DNA of 17,091 bases from Dehalococcoidia bacterium. GTDB taxonomy: Bacteria; Chloroflexota; Dehalococcoidia; E44-bin15. The stretch covers positions 1 to 17,091 of the forward strand of contig SOIC01000009.1 of NCBI GenBank assembly GCA_004377275.1. The letters run 5' to 3'. Under the pieces are notes generated by a model. It did not search any database, was not told where the DNA came from, and saw only the letters and a list, made by a program, of their open reading frames with translations. A program made the translations under genes and the position numbers. Positions 1 through 8,397 of this stretch are shown here, piece by piece (within the stretch, counting starts at the first letter, position 1; every line of letters starts with the position of its first letter).

Positions 1-677
1 TGTGCATCTTCGAATATATCTACTTCGCCCGACCCGATAGCATGATCGCCGGGCGCCGTGTCTATTCGGCAAGGGAAGCGATGGGGGCCGGCCTTGCCCG
101 GGAGCATCCGGTGGCTGCTGACCTGGTGATTGGCGTCCCTGACTCGGCGACCACCGCCGGCATTGGCTACTCCCAAGAGTCAGGCATCCCCTTTACCGAG
201 GGACTGCTTAAGAATCGGTATGTGGGGCGAACCTTTATCGAGCCCGACCAGCGAATCAGGGAGCTTGGCGTAAAACTCAAGTTCAATCCAATGCCAGAGA
301 GACTGGAGGGGAAGAGTGTGATCCTGGTCGATGATAGCATCGTCCGGGGCACTACCACGCCGCGGGTGATCGCTTTACTCAGGCGGGCTGGCGTCAAGGA
401 GGTGCACATGCGTATCTGCGCCCCTCCAATTCGCCACCCCTGCTTCCTTGGGGTGGATATGGCCAGCAGTTGGGAACTCATCGCCGCCTACAAAGAGGTC
501 CCCGAGGTTGCCCAGTTCATCGGCGCTGATACTCTTGGCTATATGAGCGTGGAAGGGCTCATCGATGCGGTTGGGCTACCCAGGGAACTCTTTTGCCTCG
601 CCTGTTTCACCGGCGACTACCCCGTGCCGGTGCAGCTGGGTATGGATAAGCTGGCTTTGGAGCCTCTCAAGGAGTGA
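1..677 (+). CDS. purF: Amidophosphoribosyltransferase, C-terminal part (5' truncated by window)
   Basis: PurF catalyses the first committed step of purine synthesis, PRPP plus glutamine to phosphoribosylamine. The reading frame is open from base 3 (CIFEYIYFARPDS, then ATG at 42), so the N-terminal glutaminase domain lies outside the window. What is visible is the type I phosphoribosyltransferase domain, with the PRPP-binding loop VILVDDSIVRGTT near 309-347. Cysteines in RHPCF and in the C-terminal CLACFTGDYP match the ligands of the [4Fe-4S] cluster in Bacillus subtilis-type PurF, so this is probably the iron-sulfur class rather than the cluster-free E. coli class. It stops 3 bases before purM, whose ribosome binding site lies inside its last codons, so the two are co-transcribed and probably translationally coupled. 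Confidence 0.96.
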   Translation, partial: CIFEYIYFARPDSMIAGRRVYSAREAMGAGLAREHPVAADLVIGVPDSATTAGIGYSQESGIPFTEGLLKNRYVGRTFIEPDQRIRELGVKLKFNPMPERLEGKSVILVDDSIVRGTTTPRVIALLRRAGVKEVHMRICAPPIRHPCFLGVDMASSWELIAAYKEVPEVAQFIGADTLGYMSVEGLIDAVGLPRELFCLACFTGDYPVPVQLGMDKLALEPLKE

Positions 678-680
678 TGC

Positions 681-1703
681 TTGAGTGCCAAGAGAGGAAC
701 CTATCGCGATGCCGGCGTTGACATCGATGCTGCCGATAGAATGCTGAAGGATGCGCGCAGACAGGCGCGGGCCACCTTCACACCCGAGGTGCTCAGCGAC
801 CTCGGTTTTTTTGGAGGTCTCTTTGAGCTGAAGGGCTATAAGCAACCGGTTATCGTCTCCAGCACCGACGGGGTGGGCACCAAGCTGAAGATTGCCTGTG
901 CCCTCAATAAACATGACACTATAGGCACCGACCTGGTGAACCACTGCGTAAACGACATCCTCACCTGCGGCGCCTCTCCCCTCTTCTTCCACGACTATAT
1001 CGCCATGGCCAAGCTTGTCCCGAAAACCCTGAAAAGCATTATCCAAGGGATGGCTCATGCCTTGAGCGAGGTAGGCTGCGCCCTCATCGGCGGCGAGACC
1101 GCTGAGATGCCCGGCCTGTACCCCCAGGGGGAATACGACCTGGTGGGGTTCATCGTTGGCGTGGTAGAAAAGAGAAGCGTCATCGATGGAAGTTCGATAA
1201 AGGCTGGTGATACCATTATCGGGCTACCCTCAAGCGGCCTCCATACCAATGGCTATTCCCTGGTGCGGAAGGTATTTAACGCTGAACGTTCAACATTAAA
1301 CACGTTTTATCCTGAGCTCGGTCGCACTCTGGCAGGGGAGCTCCTGGAGCCCCATCGCTGCTACTATCCCGTTCTCAAGCCACTGCTTCCTCAAATCAAG
1401 GGGCTCGCCCATATCACCGGAGGGGGCATCCCGGGAAACCTCCCCCGCATCCTTCCCCAGGGCCTGGCAGCTACAATCGAGCGGGGGGCTTGGGAAGTCC
1501 CACCGATCTTCCTTTTGATTCAACAAAAGGGCGATATCGAGGAACAGGAGATGTATCACGTGTTCAACATGGGGGTTGGCATGGCGATAGTTTGTGACCC
1601 CGGCAATGTGAAGAGGCTAACCAAAGCAATGCCAGAGGCTCGCCTGATCGGCGAGGTGATCAAGCATGAAAAAAGAGAGCGGCCAATCATACAGGTTGTT
1701 TAA
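681..1703 (+). CDS. purM: Phosphoribosylformylglycinamidine cyclo-ligase (AIR synthetase)
   Basis: PurM closes the imidazole ring: FGAM plus ATP gives AIR, the fifth step of IMP synthesis in the cytoplasm. The 340-residue length is normal for the family (about 345). Family motifs are GVGTKLKIA, DLVNHCVNDILTCGASPLFF, the GGETAEMPG glycine-rich segment and ITGGGIPGNLPRILP near the C-terminus. The start is TTG at 681, with GGAG at 671-674 six bases upstream; no better ATG precedes the conserved N-terminal YRDAGVDIDAAD. It directly follows purF and is followed after 94 bases by purH, consistent with one purine operon. No purN lies between purM and purH, so the GAR transformylase must be encoded elsewhere. 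Confidence 0.97.
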   Translation: MSAKRGTYRDAGVDIDAADRMLKDARRQARATFTPEVLSDLGFFGGLFELKGYKQPVIVSSTDGVGTKLKIACALNKHDTIGTDLVNHCVNDILTCGASPLFFHDYIAMAKLVPKTLKSIIQGMAHALSEVGCALIGGETAEMPGLYPQGEYDLVGFIVGVVEKRSVIDGSSIKAGDTIIGLPSSGLHTNGYSLVRKVFNAERSTLNTFYPELGRTLAGELLEPHRCYYPVLKPLLPQIKGLAHITGGGIPGNLPRILPQGLAATIERGAWEVPPIFLLIQQKGDIEEQEMYHVFNMGVGMAIVCDPGNVKRLTKAMPEARLIGEVIKHEKRERPIIQVV

Positions 1704-1797
1704 GATCAACGTGTTATTCTTAGCAAAGAATCTAAAGAACTTTCACTATGGTTCAGAGTGACAATTGAACACTCTCATAATGATTTAGGAGGTGGTA

Positions 1798-3327
1798 GTG
1801 CGCGCTATTTTAAGCGTCTGGGACAAAACAGGCCTGGTCGATTTCGCCCGCGGCCTGCAGGAACTAGGGGTAGAGCTCTATAGCACCGGGGGCACCAAAA
1901 AAGCGCTGGATGAGGCGGGTGTGCCCGTGCGTAGCATTGGAGAGATGACCAATTTTCCCGAGATCCTCGACGGCCGGGTGAAGACGCTTCACCCCGCGGT
2001 CCACGGCGGCATTCTTGCCCGAAGAGACCTCGAAAGCCATATGGCACAACTGGCAAAGCAAGGCATCACGCCTATTGACATGGTAGTTGTCAACCTTTAT
2101 CCGTTTGTCCAGACTGTCACCAGGGAAGGGGTGAGCCTGAAGGAGGCACTGGAGAACATCGACATCGGAGGGCCGACGATGATCCGCGCCGCCGCCAAGA
2201 ATTTCGCTCATGTCCTTGTGGTGGTCGACCCCGAAGACTACGCTCCAATATTGGAGAAACTGCGTTCAGGTGAAATAGACATCTCAGAACGAGGCAAATT
2301 AGCGCAGAAGGCCTTCCAGCACGTCGCCACGTACGATACAGCGATTTCAAGCTATCTGAGGTTAAAAGATGAATTATTCCCCACTGAGATGACCATTGCC
2401 CTAACTAAGATACAAGACTTATCCTACGGCGAGAATCCTCACCAGGAAGCTGCATTCTATAAAGAGGAGATCGTTGGCAAAGGGGAACCTGGCATCGCAA
2501 GCGCCATCCAGCTTTCCGGGAACCCCCTCTCCTACAATAATATCCTAGACATCGATGGTGCTCTGCGTGCGGCCTGCGATTTTTCCGCCCCCACCATCGC
2601 CATCATCAAGCACACCAACCCCTGCGGGCTCGCCTCTCATGATGACCTCGCCGAGGCTTATCGCAGGGCTCTTGCCGGCGACCCTGTATCCGCTTTTGGC
2701 GGCATCGTTGCTTCCAATAAAACGATAGACATGGCTACCGCCCAGGAGATCGCTAAGACCCATTTCGACGGCATCATCGCTCCCGAGTTCGAGGATGATG
2801 CCCTTGCCCTGCTAAGAAAGAAGAGTGCCATGCGAATTCTCAAAGTAGCAGGTGTCGGTGGAAAGACGGCCGCTTTAGAGATCCGACGGGTGAGCGGCGG
2901 AGGATTCGTCGCCCAGACAGCCGATTTCACCGCCGACGATGTGCCCATGCGAACCATGAGCAACCGCGTACCAACCGAGGAGGAGACAAAAGACCTTTTA
3001 TTTGCCTGGCGTGCGGTGAAGCATATAAAATCCAATGCTATTGTCCTAGTGAAAGGCTGCGAGCTTCTGGGGATGGGGGCCGGTCAGCCAAGCAGGGTGG
3101 ACAGCGTAGCCATCGCCCTTAAAAAAGCCGGCAACCGATCATCCGGAAGTGTCCTCGGCTCCGATGCCTTCTTCCCCTTCCCCGATGGCGTGGAGCTTGC
3201 TGCCAAGGCAGGCGTGACCGCCATCATCGAGCCTGGTGGATCAAAAAGGGACGATGACGCGATCAAGGTCGCCAATGAGTACAACATGGCTATGGTGTTC
3301 ACCGGCATGCGCCACTTCAAGCATTGA
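1798..3327 (+). CDS. purH: Bifunctional AICAR transformylase / IMP cyclohydrolase
   Basis: PurH carries out the last two steps of IMP synthesis: formylation of AICAR with 10-formyltetrahydrofolate, then ring closure. The N-terminal MGS-like cyclohydrolase domain (about residues 1-145) shows ILSVWDKTGLVDFAR, LYSTGGT and GRVKTLHPAVHGG. The C-terminal transformylase domain has the catalytic Lys-His pair in IIKHTNPCG (K271-H272) and DPVSAFGGI. An open frame begins at GTG 1792, but AGGAGG at 1787-1792 overlaps that codon, so GTG 1798, five bases after the ribosome binding site, is the credible start and gives MRAILSVWDK and 509 residues. The gene lies in the purF-purM direction and is probably co-transcribed with them. 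Confidence 0.96.
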   Translation: MRAILSVWDKTGLVDFARGLQELGVELYSTGGTKKALDEAGVPVRSIGEMTNFPEILDGRVKTLHPAVHGGILARRDLESHMAQLAKQGITPIDMVVVNLYPFVQTVTREGVSLKEALENIDIGGPTMIRAAAKNFAHVLVVVDPEDYAPILEKLRSGEIDISERGKLAQKAFQHVATYDTAISSYLRLKDELFPTEMTIALTKIQDLSYGENPHQEAAFYKEEIVGKGEPGIASAIQLSGNPLSYNNILDIDGALRAACDFSAPTIAIIKHTNPCGLASHDDLAEAYRRALAGDPVSAFGGIVASNKTIDMATAQEIAKTHFDGIIAPEFEDDALALLRKKSAMRILKVAGVGGKTAALEIRRVSGGGFVAQTADFTADDVPMRTMSNRVPTEEETKDLLFAWRAVKHIKSNAIVLVKGCELLGMGAGQPSRVDSVAIALKKAGNRSSGSVLGSDAFFPFPDGVELAAKAGVTAIIEPGGSKRDDDAIKVANEYNMAMVFTGMRHFKH

Positions 3328-3359
3328 TCCCCTTTTGCGAACTTTATGGTTGCAACTCT

Positions 3360-3397
3360 AAGAAATCGGGGCGGCTCTGAAGAAAACCGATTTTCTT
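3360..3397 (+). terminator. Imperfect hairpin with U-rich 3' arm after purH
   Basis: AAGAAATCGG (3360-3369) pairs with CCGATTTTCTT (3387-3397) with one bulged base and a 17-base loop. The right arm is U-rich (TTTTCTT), but the following bases are A-rich, so this is at best a weak intrinsic terminator or attenuator between purH and the glycosyltransferase. It sits 33 bases past the purH stop. Confidence 0.35.
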
Positions 3398-3435
3398 AAA
3401 AGAAGGCTCATATGGGGCAGTAAGAGGGAGGTAGT

Positions 3436-4146
3436 ATGCCTACCGTCGATGTGGTGATCCCGGTCTATAATGAAGAGCATGTCCTCGCCCGGAGCATAAA
3501 CACCCTAAGCCAGTTCCTGGAGGAAAACCTGGCCCAAGAGTGGCAAATCGTCATTGCCGATAACGCCTCCACCGACAAGACATGGCAGGTTGCACAAGCC
3601 CTGTCGCAGGAGCATCCCAATGTCGCCGCTATACACCTCGACGAAAAGGGGCGAGGCCGGGCGCTGCGCAAAGCTTGGTTGGAGAGCACCGCCGATATCG
3701 TGAGCTATATGGATGTCGACCTATCAACCGAACTCGCCGCCTTCCCCAGGCTTATCCAGGCCATCGAGGAAGGCTATGACATCGCCATCGGCTCCCGGCT
3801 GCTGAAGGGCTCATCAGTGAAGCGCTCTTTCAAGCGCGAATTAACCTCCAGAAGCTACAATTTCATAATAAAGGCGATGTTTAGAACCAAATTCTCCGAC
3901 GCCCAGTGCGGCTTCAAGGCATTGCGCAGTAAAGCCGCCCAGGAGCTGGTGCCCCTAATCCAGGATCAGGAGTGGTTCTTCGATACCGAACTGCTTATCC
4001 TCGCTGCGAAAAAGGGCTACCAGATCAGAGAGATCCATGTAGCCTGGATCGAGGACCCCGACACCAGGGTCTCCATCGCCAAAACAGCCTTTGACGACCT
4101 GAAAGGGCTCTTGAGGCTGCGGTTTCGCCCTGGTCACATGCAATAG
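3436..4146 (+). CDS. GT2 glycosyltransferase, dolichyl/polyprenyl-phosphate sugar synthase type
   Basis: This 236-residue GT-A fold enzyme probably moves a sugar from a nucleotide-sugar to a polyprenyl phosphate carrier at the inner face of the membrane. It shows the family's N-terminal VDVVIPVYNEE, the nucleotide-binding IVIADNASTDKT (residues 38-49), the metal-binding DVDLST (D93 and D95), AIGSRLL (117-123) and DAQCGFKAL (155-163). This pattern is typical of Alg5/DPM1-like synthases. No transmembrane segment is present, so it lacks the GtrA-type anchor fused to some relatives. ATG 3436 follows GGGAGG with a five-base gap. No other cell-envelope gene lies nearby, so the acceptor and sugar cannot be inferred from context. 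Confidence 0.88.
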   Translation: MPTVDVVIPVYNEEHVLARSINTLSQFLEENLAQEWQIVIADNASTDKTWQVAQALSQEHPNVAAIHLDEKGRGRALRKAWLESTADIVSYMDVDLSTELAAFPRLIQAIEEGYDIAIGSRLLKGSSVKRSFKRELTSRSYNFIIKAMFRTKFSDAQCGFKALRSKAAQELVPLIQDQEWFFDTELLILAAKKGYQIREIHVAWIEDPDTRVSIAKTAFDDLKGLLRLRFRPGHMQ

Positions 4147-4155
4147 TAGGTTGGA

Positions 4156-4183
4156 TTGACTTTTCTCTCAGATGTATTAAGAT
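4156..4183 (+). promoter_or_regulatory. Possible sigma70-type promoter before the nicotinamidase-phosphoribosyltransferase fusion
   Basis: TTGACT (4156-4161, five of six matches to the -35 consensus) is followed after 16 bases by TAAGAT (4178-4183, four of six matches to the -10 consensus). Transcription would start near 4190, about 27 bases before ATG 4217. The 70-base gap after the glycosyltransferase leaves room for it. Judged by eye only. Confidence 0.4.
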
Positions 4184-4216
4184 TGTGTCTAATCAAACTG
4201 GAGGAGCCTAGAAGCT

Positions 4217-5755
4217 ATGCCTAATGCCGTCCTGGTAATCGATATGGTGCGGGGTTTCTTTGAGGAGGGCAATCCCCTCTACTTAGGTGAGCGGGCACGC
4301 CGCATTATACCCAACATCCAGAGGCTTCTAGAGCAAGAGATAGAGAAGGGCTCCAGGGTATTTTTCCTCTGTGACCATCATACCCCTGATGACCCAGAGT
4401 TCGCCATGTTTCCCCCTCATTGTATCGCGGGAACCGCAGAGACAGAGGTCATTCCCGAACTTGCTAATTTTTCGAAAAGTCCTGGAGAGGTTATTCCCAA
4501 GAGACGCTTCAGTTGCTTCTTAGAAACAGACCTGGAGGAAAAGCTAAAGGCATTTGCCCCAGAGAAGCTGATAGTCTGTGGCGTTGTCACAGATATCTGT
4601 GTCCTTCATACGGTATTTGATGCCAGGGGTCGAGACTACCAGGTGGACGTACCCTCGGACTGCGTTGCCTCCTTCGACGAAAGAGCACACCACTTCGCCC
4701 TGGAGCATATGGAGAAAGTCCTCGGTGCCAAGCTGGTTGGTCCCCAAAAGGCGCCTAAGGGCGAAAAAGCCAAATTTGAGACAACCGACGCCATCCTCTC
4801 CGGGGAGACCGCCGATATCTACTTCGCCCGATCCGTGGAGATTTTACACCGCGAGGGTCTCAACCCTGTAGCCACAATGGAGATATTCCCCTCAAAGGCG
4901 GGAGTCCTCTGCGGCATTGAGGAGGTCAAGGCCCTGCTTTCCAGAGTTCTGCCCGCGGGTAGTGAGGTATGGGCGCTTGCTGAAGGTGATCCCTGTCAAA
5001 GAAAAGAGGTAGTGCTGCGGATAACCGCGCCCTACCAGAGCTACGGCTTACATGAGACTACTATGTTGGGCATGCTGGCCCACTGTACCGGCTGGGCCAC
5101 GGCGGCCAAAGAGTGCGTAGAGGCTGCTCACGGGATCCCGATCATTAGTTTCGGAGTTCGCCACGTCCACCCCTTGGTGGCTGGGGTAATGGACTACGCT
5201 GCCATCGTCGGCGGCTGCACCGGCTGCTCCAGCATCGCCGGCGCCAAAATTGCCGGCATAGAGACCTCCGGGACCATGCCCCACGCCCTGATCCTGGTCA
5301 TAGGTGACACCGCCCAGGCTACCCTCGCCTTCGACAAGCATATGCCCCCCGAGGTACCTCGCATCTCCCTTGTCGACACCTTCAAGGATGAGGTGGAGGA
5401 AAGCGTCATCGTTGCTCGGGCACTTGAGGGGCGTCTCCAAGGGGTGCGCCTCGATACACCATCGGAGCGGGGTCGAGTTACCGCCGACCTAGTCAAGGAG
5501 GTTAGAGCCCACCTCGACCTGGCTGGCTTCAATAAAGTGAACATCTTTGTCAGCGGGGGGCTTGACCCGGAGCGGATCAGATACTTTCTAGAAAATGGCG
5601 CTCCTGTCGATGGCTTTGGCGTGGGAAGCTACATCAGCGGCGCCAAGCCCATCGACTTCACCGCCGACCTCCACGAAATCGAAGGAAAGCCTATTGCGAA
5701 GCGTGGTCGCATACCCGGCATTTCCCCCAACCCCTGCCTCAAACGAGTTATGTAG
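4217..5755 (+). CDS. Fusion protein: nicotinamidase (PncA-like) plus nicotinate phosphoribosyltransferase (PncB-like)
   Basis: One 512-residue chain carries two consecutive NAD-salvage activities. Residues 1 to about 175 form an isochorismatase-fold nicotinamidase: D9 in VLVIDMV, K95 in PKRRFSC and C128 in VVTDICVLHT make the catalytic triad, and D53, H55 and H68 (CDHH, PPHCIAGT) fit the metal site. After a lysine-rich linker (about 176-186), residues 187-512 match the nicotinate phosphoribosyltransferase family: SGETADIYFARS, SFGVRHVHP, VGGCTGCSSIAGAK, ETSGTMPHALIL, IFVSGGLD and GFGVGSYI. Together these would convert nicotinamide to nicotinate and then, with PRPP, to nicotinate mononucleotide. 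There is no stop or frameshift at the junction. GGAGG at 4200-4204 is 12 bases upstream of ATG 4217, a long spacing. The substrate of the second domain is assigned by family resemblance only. Confidence 0.9.
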   Translation: MPNAVLVIDMVRGFFEEGNPLYLGERARRIIPNIQRLLEQEIEKGSRVFFLCDHHTPDDPEFAMFPPHCIAGTAETEVIPELANFSKSPGEVIPKRRFSCFLETDLEEKLKAFAPEKLIVCGVVTDICVLHTVFDARGRDYQVDVPSDCVASFDERAHHFALEHMEKVLGAKLVGPQKAPKGEKAKFETTDAILSGETADIYFARSVEILHREGLNPVATMEIFPSKAGVLCGIEEVKALLSRVLPAGSEVWALAEGDPCQRKEVVLRITAPYQSYGLHETTMLGMLAHCTGWATAAKECVEAAHGIPIISFGVRHVHPLVAGVMDYAAIVGGCTGCSSIAGAKIAGIETSGTMPHALILVIGDTAQATLAFDKHMPPEVPRISLVDTFKDEVEESVIVARALEGRLQGVRLDTPSERGRVTADLVKEVRAHLDLAGFNKVNIFVSGGLDPERIRYFLENGAPVDGFGVGSYISGAKPIDFTADLHEIEGKPIAKRGRIPGISPNPCLKRVM

Positions 5756-5849
5756 GCTCATCGGGAAGCGCTCATTGCGCGTAACCAGGTACTGAAGAGT
5801 ATTCGCCATCACTGGACGAGGATATGATATTTATGCCTACCAGAACCTG

Positions 5850-5858
5850 TGCTATAAT
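5850..5858 (+). promoter_or_regulatory. Extended -10 promoter element before the dehydrogenase-kinase-aldolase operon
   Basis: TGCTATAAT at 5850-5858 matches the extended -10 consensus TGnTATAAT exactly. Seventeen bases upstream is only a weak -35 (TTTATG, 5830-5835), as expected for extended -10 promoters. A start near 5865 would give a leader of about 12 bases before ATG 5877, and it makes TTG 5862 an unlikely initiation codon. Confidence 0.55.
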
Positions 5859-5876
5859 TTCTTGGCGGGATATAGT

Positions 5877-6875
5877 ATGAAAGCACTTATTCTAGCTCCT
5901 TTTTGTCCATCCGTTCTAGAAAGGCTGAGACAAAGCCTGGAAGTTATCTACGAAAGTTGGATGGATACCAGGAGGCTGGTTCCCGCAGAGGAGCTTATCG
6001 ACCGCATTCAAGGGCAGGATATAGAAATAGTCGTAATCGAGGCTGACTTCGTTTTTCGCCAGGTTTTCGAGAGGGGCAGAAAACTGAAGCTCGTGGCAGC
6101 CTGTAGGGGAAATGTGACCCATGTCGATATAGAAGCGGCCACCGAGCATGGTGTGCTGGTAGTTAACACTCCGGCCAGGAATGCCACTGCTGTGGCAGAG
6201 CTGACGGTAGGTTTAATGCTGGCTCTGGTGCGAAATATCCCTGCGGCACATCAAATGGTAAGCTCGGGTGGATGGGTCGACCCAACTGTCTGCTACTCTT
6301 CGTTTCGCGGCACTGAGCTATCCGGGAAGACCATAGGTATAGTAGGTTTTGGGGCTATTGGGCAACAGGTAGCCAAGATGCTCTCCGCCTTTGAGACGTC
6401 TATCATGGTATCCGATCCCTATATCGACCCCGAGGATATTAAAAGAATGGATGCCAGGCCGATAGGACTAGATGAGCTGGTTACGCAATCGGATTTTGTG
6501 ACTCTCCACTGCCCATCTCTACCTGAGACCATGGGCCTGATCAGTGCTCAAAGAATAGCTTCCATGAAGCCCACCGCCTATTTGGTTAATACTGCTGGTG
6601 CAGCCATCGTTGATCGGGAAGCGATTGTCCAGGCTCTAAAAGAACGACACATCGCTGGAGCAGCCTTCGACGTCTACGAAACCTGGCCGGTGCAGCCGGA
6701 CAACCCGCTTCTGAAGCTAGACAACGTAATCCTCACCCCCCACATTGGAGGCTCGACAGATGAGACCGTGGAGCGCCATTCTCAGATGATAGCTGATGAC
6801 ATTGAAAGATTTTTAAGGGGAGAGCGCCCCAAGAACTTGCTCAATCCTCAAGCATGGGGTAAGGTTGTCAGATAA
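5877..6875 (+). CDS. D-isomer 2-hydroxyacid dehydrogenase family protein with altered active site
   Basis: The protein has the fold of D-3-phosphoglycerate dehydrogenase and relatives. ATG 5877 gives 332 residues; an open frame extends to TTG 5862, but this falls at the predicted transcription start. The catalytic-domain motif is RNATAVAELTVGLMLALVRNI. The NAD-binding Rossmann motif is GIVGFGAIGQQV (about residues 154-165), with D180 in VSDPY favouring NAD over NADP. The late histidine is kept in TPHIGGST (H289). However, the substrate-binding arginine expected in the NxxRGxxVD motif is glycine (G241 in NTAGAAIVD), and the glutamate expected before the proline of DVxxxEP is tryptophan (W270 in DVYETWP). 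It may act on a substrate without a carboxylate, or no longer be a standard dehydrogenase. Its end overlaps the kinase gene by 11 bases. Confidence 0.9.
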   Translation: MKALILAPFCPSVLERLRQSLEVIYESWMDTRRLVPAEELIDRIQGQDIEIVVIEADFVFRQVFERGRKLKLVAACRGNVTHVDIEAATEHGVLVVNTPARNATAVAELTVGLMLALVRNIPAAHQMVSSGGWVDPTVCYSSFRGTELSGKTIGIVGFGAIGQQVAKMLSAFETSIMVSDPYIDPEDIKRMDARPIGLDELVTQSDFVTLHCPSLPETMGLISAQRIASMKPTAYLVNTAGAAIVDREAIVQALKERHIAGAAFDVYETWPVQPDNPLLKLDNVILTPHIGGSTDETVERHSQMIADDIERFLRGERPKNLLNPQAWGKVVR

Positions 6876-8397
6876 ATACGTTCTTGCCATTGATGCGGGT
6901 TCTTCGGGTGGCCACGTCCTGATTACCGACCTCCAAGGTCACCCGGTGTCTTTTTCGCAACAGGAATGGACCTACGATACGCCTGCTGAAGTTGCCCCAC
7001 TGGGGCGGGAGTTCGATGCCACAAGGTTTTGGGGTATCATCTGTCAACTTATAGGGGAAGCCATCAAAAACGCGGCGATATCCCCTGATGAAATAATCGC
7101 AGTCAGTTCTGCCAGCCAGAGGCAGGGTGTTGTCTTTCTCGATAAGGATGGGCATGAGCTGTATGCCGGGCCTAATATTGACCTCAGGGCTCTAGCTGAA
7201 GGCTTCTCCATCGATAGCGAGTTTGGCAATGAGGTTTACCAGGTTACCGGTCATACCCCCTCCTTTCTCTTCACTCCCGCCAAGTTGAGATGGTTCAAGA
7301 CGAATCATCCCCATACCTATGAGCGGATAGCCACCGTGCTTTCCATCAGCGACTGGATCGTTTACCGTCTTTCCGGTGAGCGGATAGGCGAAGTTACCTG
7401 CGCCAGCGATATAGGCCTAATTGACATTTGTGAACGGAATTGGTCTGGCCATTTAATGGAAATGCTTGAGCTGCCTGAGGGTATTTGTCCCCAGATCACC
7501 ACCGCTGGTACCTGCGTTGGGACGGTAACGGCAGCGGCCGCTGAGCAGACGGGCCTGGCTCCTGGCACATTGGTTGTCGTAGGTGGTGCCGATACCCAAT
7601 GTGGCTTACTTGGCATGGGGGTAAAAGATGAAGGGCAGGTGGGGATTGTGGCAGGCTGGAGTGGCTCTATTCAAATGGTGACCGCACAGCCTATTATCGA
7701 TTCCGGATGTAGGCTTTGGACAGGCTGCCATGTTATTGTGGGAAGGTGGATCCTGGAAAGTAACGCTGGTGAATCGGGAGGTGCCTATCGGTGGCTAAAA
7801 GGGCTCATCTTCGGCGAGTCGAATACAGATATGTACGCCCGGATGGATAGTTTGGCACAGGAGGCGCCACCTGGTTCTGGAGGTGTGCTTGCCTTCATCG
7901 GACCAATGGTGATGGATATGAGCCGTCTAAGAACGAGCCTGGGTGGCTTTATTTTCCCCACTACCCCCAGTGTGACAAATATCGAGAGAAAACATCTCAT
8001 CAGGGCGGCGCTGGAGAATTTCTGCTTCGCTTTTAAAGCTAACTGTGCACAGTTGGAGGAGGTATCCCAACTGAGGATGAAGGGGATGAGCATTGGGGGC
8101 GGTTTGGCGCAGAGCCGATGCCTGGTGCAAATTCTCTCCGATTTAGTTGGCATGGAAGTGGCTTCCTTTGAGATGCCCCAAGTCTCATCTTTGGGAACAT
8201 CCATGTGTGCTGCCGTTGGCTCTGGCATCTATGACAACCTGGAGCAGGCGTTGGAGGCCATGCGACCCATACCCAGAGTATTTGAGCCAGATCCCCAGAG
8301 GGCTAAAGAATATAACCATTGCTACAGGAGATGGCTTACCACAGCCAAATGTCTGGAGGATTTAAATGAAAAATGGTATGAGCAAATGGAACTCTGA
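6865..8397 (+). CDS. FGGY-family carbohydrate kinase, LsrK (autoinducer-2 kinase)-like
   Basis: The 510-residue protein is an ATP-dependent sugar kinase. The N-terminal phosphate loop is AIDAGSSGGHVLITD. VVVGGADTQCGLLGMG (residues 237-252) holds the catalytic-base aspartate D243, and the second ATP-site motif is SIGGGLAQSRCLVQILSDLVG (409-429). Several stretches resemble E. coli LsrK as remembered: AVSSASQRQGVVFLD, FGNEVYQVTGH, SISDWIVYRLSGE and APPGSGGVL. Substrate specificity in FGGY kinases is hard to read, and xylulose, fuculose or a tetrulose are alternatives. There is no lsrB-, lsrF- or lsrR-like neighbour, so a role in quorum signalling is not supported; the downstream aldolase suggests phosphorylation of a sugar before cleavage. 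The only start before the phosphate loop is TTG 6865, inside the preceding gene. Confidence 0.9.
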   Translation: MSDKYVLAIDAGSSGGHVLITDLQGHPVSFSQQEWTYDTPAEVAPLGREFDATRFWGIICQLIGEAIKNAAISPDEIIAVSSASQRQGVVFLDKDGHELYAGPNIDLRALAEGFSIDSEFGNEVYQVTGHTPSFLFTPAKLRWFKTNHPHTYERIATVLSISDWIVYRLSGERIGEVTCASDIGLIDICERNWSGHLMEMLELPEGICPQITTAGTCVGTVTAAAAEQTGLAPGTLVVVGGADTQCGLLGMGVKDEGQVGIVAGWSGSIQMVTAQPIIDSGCRLWTGCHVIVGRWILESNAGESGGAYRWLKGLIFGESNTDMYARMDSLAQEAPPGSGGVLAFIGPMVMDMSRLRTSLGGFIFPTTPSVTNIERKHLIRAALENFCFAFKANCAQLEEVSQLRMKGMSIGGGLAQSRCLVQILSDLVGMEVASFEMPQVSSLGTSMCAAVGSGIYDNLEQALEAMRPIPRVFEPDPQRAKEYNHCYRRWLTTAKCLEDLNEKWYEQMEL

